DNA from: Verrucomicrobiaceae bacterium
GTDB taxonomy: Bacteria; Verrucomicrobiota; Verrucomicrobiia; Verrucomicrobiales; Verrucomicrobiaceae
Assembly (NCBI GenBank): GCA_019694165.1
Contig: JAIBCL010000017.1
Coordinates: forward strand, 1 to 64,000
Direction of reading: 5' to 3'
DNA length: 64,000 nt
The notes under the pieces: model-generated
Databases searched by the model: none
Seen by the model: only the letters and a program-made list of their open reading frames with translations
What the model was told of the DNA's origin: nothing
In this document: positions 58,716 through 64,000 of the stretch, in pieces
How the letters are laid out: each line of letters opens with the position of its first letter
How positions within the stretch are numbered: the stretch's first letter is position 1
Program-made: the position numbers and the translations under genes

Positions 58716-59618
58716 TCACGAGCGCCACTCCAGCTTCGTCACAAGCCGGTTCCATTCGTGATCCGGAGCGTGCGTGTGGAGCGTCAGCTCGATGCCGCGT
58801 TCGCCCAGCCTCGCCATCGTCCAGCCGGTGGTCGAGAGCTTCGGGTTCGCGACATATGAGACTGCCGGCGTGTTGATGATGTGGATGTCCTGATGCACGG
58901 CGAGGCTCCAGTGGTGGATGTGCCCGTGCACGTAGGCTTTCACACGTCTCCGCGGCACCAGCGTCTGCCAGAGCGCATCCGAGTCCTCAAGCCCTCCGGG
59001 AAAATGCAGCGGATTACCGCCGAGACGAGGATTGTGATGGGCGACGATTATCACCGGCTTCGTCGCACGGGCATCCAGCTCCTTGGCGAGCCACGCGATC
59101 TGCTGCGCCCCCAGCTCACCGGGCGCCTTGTTCACCGTTTTGAGCGAGTCGAGCAGGAACAAGTCGGCGAACTTCGTCTCGACCACGCCGACATGCCTCG
59201 ATGCATCGAGCGGAGCGGCGGGATCCGCCCTGCGGACAGTCTCGAAGAAGACTTCACGGTCGTCGTGGTTGCCGAGAGTGAGGTGAACCGGCAGCCCTGC
59301 CTCGCGAAGCGGACGGATGAGTTCCATGAAGGCGGCGTAGTCGCCCGGCTGGCCGTCCAGGAGCGCGAGGTCGCCATTGATCACGACAAGCGCCGGACGC
59401 TTCTCGAGCGCAAGCAGCCACTTCACCGTCTCGCGCAGATGTGATGGGTTTTGCGAGTCCGCCGGCTGCCTCTGGCCGATGTGCGCGTCGTTCAGGATGG
59501 CGAGCAGCGACTCGTCCGTACCCGCATCCGCCGCGGGCACAGTCGCGGGGAGCAGCAAGGAACTTCCGATGCCGCATATGAAGCGGCGGCGTGACAACGG
59601 CGGCAGATGAACGGGCAT
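58716..59618 (-). CDS. Tat-exported calcineurin-like metallophosphoesterase
   Basis: The 300-aa protein starts MPVHLPPLSRRRFICGIGSSLLLP, a twin-arginine-type signal. It carries the metal motifs LAILNDAHIG, VVINGDLALLDG, LTLGNHDDRE, IIVAHHNPRLGG and AYVHGHIHHW in order, the full dimetal phosphoesterase set. It should cleave phospho-mono- or diesters in the periplasm. It is divergent from the PHP-domain gene; the much longer open frame up to 60752 is a shadow of that gene. Confidence 0.92.
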   Translation of the reverse strand: MPVHLPPLSRRRFICGIGSSLLLPATVPAADAGTDESLLAILNDAHIGQRQPADSQNPSHLRETVKWLLALEKRPALVVINGDLALLDGQPGDYAAFMELIRPLREAGLPVHLTLGNHDDREVFFETVRRADPAAPLDASRHVGVVETKFADLFLLDSLKTVNKAPGELGAQQIAWLAKELDARATKPVIIVAHHNPRLGGNPLHFPGGLEDSDALWQTLVPRRRVKAYVHGHIHHWSLAVHQDIHIINTPAVSYVANPKLSTTGWTMARLGERGIELTLHTHAPDHEWNRLVTKLEWRS

Positions 59619-59663
59619 GGCAGGAAATGTTGGGGCACGGAGGCCGTTTTGTGAGCCACTACC

Positions 59664-60947
59664 ATGCTCCGCTCCGTCATCTTTCACTCCCTGGCTTTTC
59701 TCTCCGTCACCTCCGCCGCCCCTGCCGAAGCACTCCGCTGGTTCAAGGGCAACACTCACACGCACTCGCTCTGGAGCGACGGGAACGACTTCCCCGACAT
59801 GATCTCCGAATGGTATCGCAGCCATGGCTACGATTTCCTCGCGATGTCCGACCACAATCTGCTCGCACGCGGCGACAAATGGGTGACCGAGGAGCTGATC
59901 GAGAAAAAGAAGATCGTGCTCGGCAAGAAGGTGCTCGACAAATACCGCGCGCGATTTGGAGACAAGTGGGTGGAAACGCGCACGGACGGCAAAGGCAGGC
60001 TGGAGGTGCGGCTCAAGCCCCTGGAGGAGTACCGCAGGCTCGTCGAGAAGCCGGGAAAATTCCTTCTGGTGGAGGCCGAGGAGATCAGCGCCGGCATGGG
60101 CAAGGCGCCCATCCACATCAATGCGGTGAACCTGCACGAGGCCATCAAGCCTGTGAAGGACCTGACCTCCATCCGCGAAGTGATGCGGCAGAATCTGCAG
60201 CTTGTTGCCGGGCAGGCGGCGAAGACCGGCAAGCCCATCATCGCGCATGTGAACCACCCGAACTTCCAGTGGGCGCTGACCGCGGAGGATCTCGCACATG
60301 TGATCGAGGACCGCTACTTCGAGGTCTTCAACGGCCACCCGAAGACCTTCACGCGCGGCGACGACCTGCGCGCGACCTCGAACACGGAAAAAATCTGGGA
60401 CGTGGCGAACACGATCCGCCTGGCCGAACTCAAGGCGCCCATTCTCTACGGCGTGGCCACCGACGACTCGCACAACTATCACGGCGGCGATGTCACGCCG
60501 GGCCGCGGCTGGGTGATGGTCCGCGCCGCGAAACTCGATGCCGACGCGCTCGTCTCCGCCATGCAGCGCGGCGACTTTTACGGCTCCACCGGTGTCACGC
60601 TGGACGAAGTGAAATTCGACGCCACGACGCGCAAGCTCTCGATCAAAATCAAGGGCGAGTCCGGCGTGAGCTACAGCACCGAATTCCGCGGCACGCTGAA
60701 GAATTATGACCGGGCCGTGAAGGAAGTGCCTGCCGACCCGAAGGACCCGCACCCCGTCCGGCTCGAGTACACGGCCGATGTCGGCAAGGTGCTCGCAAAA
60801 TCAGACAGCCTCACGCCCGAGTATCAGATGACCGGCGCCGAATTGTTCGTGCGCGCCACGATCACTTCGACGAAGAAGCCGGTGAATCCGGTCTGGGACA
60901 CGCAGACCGAGCAGGCATGGACGCAACCGGCCGGGTGGGAGAAGTGA
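59664..60947 (+). CDS. Exported PHP-domain metal-dependent phosphoesterase
   Basis: The 427-aa protein has a signal peptide (to about residue 23, ending AEALRW). PHP motifs follow: GNTHTHSLWSDGN (His-x-His), FLAMSDHNLL, VEAEEISAG, IIAHVNHPNF, and GVATDDSHNY near 270. The C-terminal about 100 residues are a beta-rich extension (TRKLSIKIKGESGVSYSTEFRG). Substrate unknown. Divergent from the metallophosphoesterase across 45 bases; the two may act on related extracytoplasmic phosphate compounds. Confidence 0.9.
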   Translation: MLRSVIFHSLAFLSVTSAAPAEALRWFKGNTHTHSLWSDGNDFPDMISEWYRSHGYDFLAMSDHNLLARGDKWVTEELIEKKKIVLGKKVLDKYRARFGDKWVETRTDGKGRLEVRLKPLEEYRRLVEKPGKFLLVEAEEISAGMGKAPIHINAVNLHEAIKPVKDLTSIREVMRQNLQLVAGQAAKTGKPIIAHVNHPNFQWALTAEDLAHVIEDRYFEVFNGHPKTFTRGDDLRATSNTEKIWDVANTIRLAELKAPILYGVATDDSHNYHGGDVTPGRGWVMVRAAKLDADALVSAMQRGDFYGSTGVTLDEVKFDATTRKLSIKIKGESGVSYSTEFRGTLKNYDRAVKEVPADPKDPHPVRLEYTADVGKVLAKSDSLTPEYQMTGAELFVRATITSTKKPVNPVWDTQTEQAWTQPAGWEK

Positions 60948-60960
60948 CCGCGGCCCCCCT

Positions 60961-62196
60961 TCAAGGCGCAGGCGGGGGAGCGGGCCAGTCGAGGCGCTTC
61001 TGGCCGCTCTGCGGCTCGAACTTGCCCGCCGGTTCCAGTTTGCCAAACATGATGCGCTCCTTGCGGCTGGGATCCTTGTCGCCCTGCGTCACGGTGAGCC
61101 AGACCGTGCCCGCGTGCTCGTGGAAGGCCGGGTACTGGAAGGACTTCGGTGTCTCAAAGCGGAACTTCCGCTGCCACAACCTGCCGTCACGCGAGATGTC
61201 CACATTGAACACGCTGCGGCTCACTCCCTGGATGCGCGCTGACTCCTGCCAGCCGAGGTAATAGACGCCGCCGAACCGGTCGAAGGTGGGCTTCGAGTTC
61301 GTGCCATTGGGCACGCTTGGCATTTCCTTGCCGGCGCTCCAGCTCCTGCCGTCCGCACTGGTGGCAAAGTGGTAGTTGCCCTTGTCGTTGCGGCAGATGG
61401 CCATCCATGTGCCGTCGGGCAGACGGTTCACGGCGGACTCACTGAACTGCTCGCTCTGCGGCTCGTTGAAGTGACCGAGCACCTCGAAGGTCACCAGGTC
61501 ATCATGCACGAGCGCGAGCGCGTTTTGCTTCCCGCTGAAGTTGTTCAAGGCGACGTAGAGCCTGCCGTCGAACCGCTTGAACGAATCGAAGATGAAGAAG
61601 GAAGAGTCGCTGGGTTTGCGCATGAAGCCCTGCGCGGCTGCGTCGGCGTGGAAATGCCGCGGCTGGAAGTCGAAGGTGCCCGCCGCGGTCTTGAGCTTCG
61701 CCCTGTGGATCGTCCTCACAAACCCGCCGCTGTTCAGATCAAAGTCGCGATACCACATCTGCGATTGTCGTTTGCCCGGATCTTCGCTGGTGAAATAACA
61801 GCGCAGGGTGCCGGCATCCTTTTGGATGATGCGCGGCACAAAGCACGCGCCGGGAGGCAGCGTTTCGTTTTCAAAGACCTGCCCGCCCTGCGCGAAGTCG
61901 ATGACCTTCTCCACCGTCAGCGTCTCCAAGTCCACGATGGACACCGTGGCGTAAACGAAGGGCCATCCCGCGCTCTCGCCCGCCTTCACATCATTGGCTT
62001 CGGAGACGACATACGCACGCCGCCCCACGCATGCGAACTCCGCATCATGCGCGCCCTTCACGCGCGGCGCGGAGATGTTCACGAGCCGGCGCATCACGAC
62101 GTCGCCCGCGAGCGCAGGGTCCCAGCGCGCAGGCAGGAGGCTCTGGGCACAGGCGGCGGTGGCGCAGGAGATACAGATCAGTGCGAGTCGGATCAT
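60961..62196 (-). CDS. Exported sialidase-like beta-propeller protein
   Basis: The 411-aa protein has a short signal peptide (MIRLALICISCATAACA) and repeated propeller strands with Asp-box-like turns (FATSADGRSWSAG, VDISRDGRLWQRK), as in six-bladed sialidase-like proteins. Catalytic arginine triad and Tyr/Glu pair cannot be assigned with confidence, so I do not call it a sialidase. Convergent with the PHP gene (13 bases). Confidence 0.78.
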   Translation of the reverse strand: MIRLALICISCATAACAQSLLPARWDPALAGDVVMRRLVNISAPRVKGAHDAEFACVGRRAYVVSEANDVKAGESAGWPFVYATVSIVDLETLTVEKVIDFAQGGQVFENETLPPGACFVPRIIQKDAGTLRCYFTSEDPGKRQSQMWYRDFDLNSGGFVRTIHRAKLKTAAGTFDFQPRHFHADAAAQGFMRKPSDSSFFIFDSFKRFDGRLYVALNNFSGKQNALALVHDDLVTFEVLGHFNEPQSEQFSESAVNRLPDGTWMAICRNDKGNYHFATSADGRSWSAGKEMPSVPNGTNSKPTFDRFGGVYYLGWQESARIQGVSRSVFNVDISRDGRLWQRKFRFETPKSFQYPAFHEHAGTVWLTVTQGDKDPSRKERIMFGKLEPAGKFEPQSGQKRLDWPAPPPAP

Positions 62197-62339
62197 GGTG
62201 AGCTGGGGTCAGGAAGGGCACTGGACCAGGACAACGCGACTACGCAACCAGTCAGTCAACAGACACGCAATCCATCCGCCGATTTCCGTGTCACCAGTCA
62301 GAGCCGGCCAAGGGATCTTGGTTCATTGCCGGCGGCACT

Positions 62340-63410
62340 CTACCGCTTTACCCGCCCCGAGGCATCGCCGCGCATGAGGGACTCGATCTCGTCGCGTGTG
62401 ACGTAATTGAAGTCGCCTTCAATCGAGTGCGCAAGGCAGCCGGCGGCGGTGGCGAAGGAGACGGTGGCTTCCTGTTCGCCAAGTTCTGGAGTGGTGAGTG
62501 CAAAGAGCAGCGCCGCTGTGAATGCGTCCCCGGCTCCGAGCCGGTCCACGATGTCGGTGATTCCATAGAACGACGGTGCGCCCGATTTCATCGGAGCGAA
62601 ACACGCTGAATCCGCGGCTGCGTCGTAAAGCATGCCGCCGAAGTTGTTGTGCGTGGCGGAAATGCCTTCGCGGCGCGTCATGGCGACGCGCTGAATGCGC
62701 GGGAACTGCGATGTGATCTGTCGTGCGGTGGTGACGAGAGCATCCGGCGACGCGCCGGCGTCGGGGATGCCGAGCATCTCGGCGGCATCCTCACGACCGC
62801 CGATGAAGAGATCGACGAAGGGCATCAGCCCGCGCATGGTGCGGGTGGCGAGGTCGCGCGGCTGAATCGGCGGATCCCATTGCCAGAGTTTGCCGCGGTA
62901 GTTCATGTCGCAGGCCACTTTCACGCCGCGTGCGGAGGCTTCTTTGACGGCGGTCAGCGAGACCTCGGCGGCGTTGCGCGAGATGGCGGGCGTGATGCCG
63001 GAGATGACGAACCATTCGGCACCCTCGAAGATCACCGGCCAGTCGTAGTCGCCGCCGGGCGTGACCGCGGCGGCGGAGCCTTCCCGATCATAGATCACGT
63101 TGCCGGGGCGTTGATTGGCGCCGGTCTCAAGGAAGTAGAGGCCGAGCCGTCCACGATCAGTGCGCACGATGTGCCGGGTATCGACGCCCAAGGATTTCAG
63201 GTCGGCGACACAGGCATCAGCGAGCGCGTGGTTTGGCAGAGCGGTGACGAAAGCCGCGCTGCCTCCAAGGTAAGCGATGGAGGCGGCAATGGATGCCTCC
63301 GCTCCGGCGAAGGTCACATCGAGCGAGCCGGGCATGGCCTGCTGAAAGCGCTTGAAACCCGGCGCCGCCAGCCGCGCCATGATCTCGCCGAAGGTGACGA
63401 TGCGGCTCAT
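62340..63410 (-). CDS. kdgK: 2-keto-3-deoxygluconate kinase (PfkB family)
   Basis: The 356-aa sugar kinase opens RIVTFGEIMARLAAPGFKRFQQA, has ASIAASIAYLGGSAAFVTALP, and the PfkB signature with the catalytic base in DRLGAGDAFTAALLFAL near residue 300. Together with the aldolase gene, which overlaps its start by 4 bases, it phosphorylates KDG to KDPG in the Entner-Doudoroff/uronate pathway. The frame extends upstream, but the ATG at 63410 gives the right length. Confidence 0.93.
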   Translation of the reverse strand: MSRIVTFGEIMARLAAPGFKRFQQAMPGSLDVTFAGAEASIAASIAYLGGSAAFVTALPNHALADACVADLKSLGVDTRHIVRTDRGRLGLYFLETGANQRPGNVIYDREGSAAAVTPGGDYDWPVIFEGAEWFVISGITPAISRNAAEVSLTAVKEASARGVKVACDMNYRGKLWQWDPPIQPRDLATRTMRGLMPFVDLFIGGREDAAEMLGIPDAGASPDALVTTARQITSQFPRIQRVAMTRREGISATHNNFGGMLYDAAADSACFAPMKSGAPSFYGITDIVDRLGAGDAFTAALLFALTTPELGEQEATVSFATAAGCLAHSIEGDFNYVTRDEIESLMRGDASGRVKR

Positions 63411-64000
63411 GCGGCCCCTCCGCGCACGCGATTGACGATGGCCGTGGCCGCGGACGCGAGCCGGGTGATGGCGCTCCAGTCTTTCTGTTTGATCGCATCG
63501 CGCGGGCCGAGCCACGAACCTCCCAGCGCCAGCACATGCGGCTCCCGGAGATAATCCTCCGCATTGCCGGCGCCCACACCGCCGAGCGGAATGTACTTCA
63601 CGCCGAGATGAGCGAATGGCGCGGCGACGGCGCGCAGATACGCCAGCCCGCCGCTCGGCTCGGAGGGAAAAAACTTCAGCAGGCGACAGCCTTGCTCGAC
63701 GGCCAGTTCGATGTCCGTCGGTGTGCAAACGCCCGGTGAGAACGGCAGCCCGATGCGCGCCGCCTCGCTCACGACGCGCGGATTCATCCCGGGTGCCACG
63801 CCGAAGGCCGCACCGGCAGCCTTCACGTCGTTCACCTGCTTCGGAGTGAGGATGGTGCCGACGCCGGCCAGCATCTCCGGCAGTTCGCCGCGGATGCGCC
63901 GCAGAGACTCCATCGCAGCATCGGTGCGCAGGGTGAGTTCGATGCTATCGACGCCGCCGGCCTGCAGGGCGCGCGCCACGGGCACGGCGTCGGCTGCGTC
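63407..64000 (-). CDS. eda: KDPG aldolase, 5' end cut by window
   Basis: The frame is open to the window edge (DAAD-AVPVARALQAGGV...), so the start codon lies beyond 64000. Visible motifs are SIELTLRTDAA, MLAGVGTIL, PGVCTPTDIELA, and LLKFFPSEPSGG with the Schiff-base lysine, then IPLGGVGAGN. It splits KDPG into pyruvate and glyceraldehyde-3-phosphate. The 4-base ATGA-type overlap with kdgK shows one operon. Confidence 0.94.
   Translation of the reverse strand, partial: DAADAVPVARALQAGGVDSIELTLRTDAAMESLRRIRGELPEMLAGVGTILTPKQVNDVKAAGAAFGVAPGMNPRVVSEAARIGLPFSPGVCTPTDIELAVEQGCRLLKFFPSEPSGGLAYLRAVAAPFAHLGVKYIPLGGVGAGNAEDYLREPHVLALGGSWLGPRDAIKQKDWSAITRLASAATAIVNRVRGGAA

Noticed and set aside
59618-60752. 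Long N-terminal extension of the metallophosphoesterase frame
   Set aside because: It is antisense to the PHP-domain gene. The Tat-type signal at 59618 marks the true start.

Overview
The window looks like a high-GC chromosomal segment of a Gram-negative PVC-group bacterium, most likely a Verrucomicrobiota member of the Prosthecobacter/Verrucomicrobium type. This is an inference from gene content: a Sec-exported sulfatase, a secreted five-bladed-propeller glycosidase-like protein, a bactofilin, weak Shine-Dalgarno sites, an RHS protein beside an Ig/putative-Ig tail protein, a DUF1361 membrane protein, and a kdgK-eda pair. No rRNA or marker protein settles the taxonomy.

Layout. 1-11.4 kb is host chromosome: a secreted beta-propeller glycosidase-like gene, a bactofilin, a sulfatase, a cupin, a GSA-aminomutase-like aminotransferase, a class I disulfide oxidoreductase and an alpha/beta hydrolase. 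At 0.15-2.3 kb a 553-aa defence-type gene (nucleoside-deoxyribosyltransferase/TIR-like domain plus TPR-like helices) sits between two 153-bp direct repeats that duplicate the 3' end of the glycosidase-like gene.

From 11,452 to 53,760 there is a 42.3-kb integrative element inserted in tRNA-Thr(UGU). A 38-bp direct repeat marks both ends, and six copies of TTCTACGGTC cluster near the ends. Its backbone has an integrase, an excisionase-like HTH protein and a second XerC/D-like recombinase (11.5-14 kb); a MobF relaxase-helicase (27.9-31.1 kb); a soluble type IV coupling ATPase followed by a membrane J-domain-like protein (47.6-50 kb); and a replicon with an RPA-type initiator whose 5' coding region contains seven iterons, ParA and a small partner protein (50.8-53.5 kb). 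I see no type IV secretion apparatus, so it looks like a replicating, mobilizable element that borrows a helper's transfer channel.

The cargo is mostly conflict genes: an RHS polymorphic-toxin protein followed by a membrane protein fused in frame to a displaced RHS/Ig tail; a two-TM protein with a duplicated unknown domain; a DNA phosphorothioation cluster (dndA on one strand; dndC, dndD, a DndE-HerA-like fusion, a MORC-type GHKL ATPase and a Rossmann methyltransferase-like protein on the other); a Fic enzyme; a DUF4062 protein; and two toxin-antitoxin pairs, one of which lies between two 470-bp direct repeats. The Dnd cluster lacks recognisable dndB and dndFGH. The MORC and methyltransferase-like genes occupy the place where a restriction module would be expected, making this the best candidate for an undescribed system here.

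From 53.8 to 64 kb is host chromosome again: tRNA-Ser(CGA), phoU, yaeQ, a Vsr-like endonuclease, a Nif3-like protein, 3-methyladenine DNA glycosylase, DUF1361, a Tat-type metallophosphoesterase, a PHP-domain protein, a secreted sialidase-like propeller and a kdgK-eda operon running off the window.
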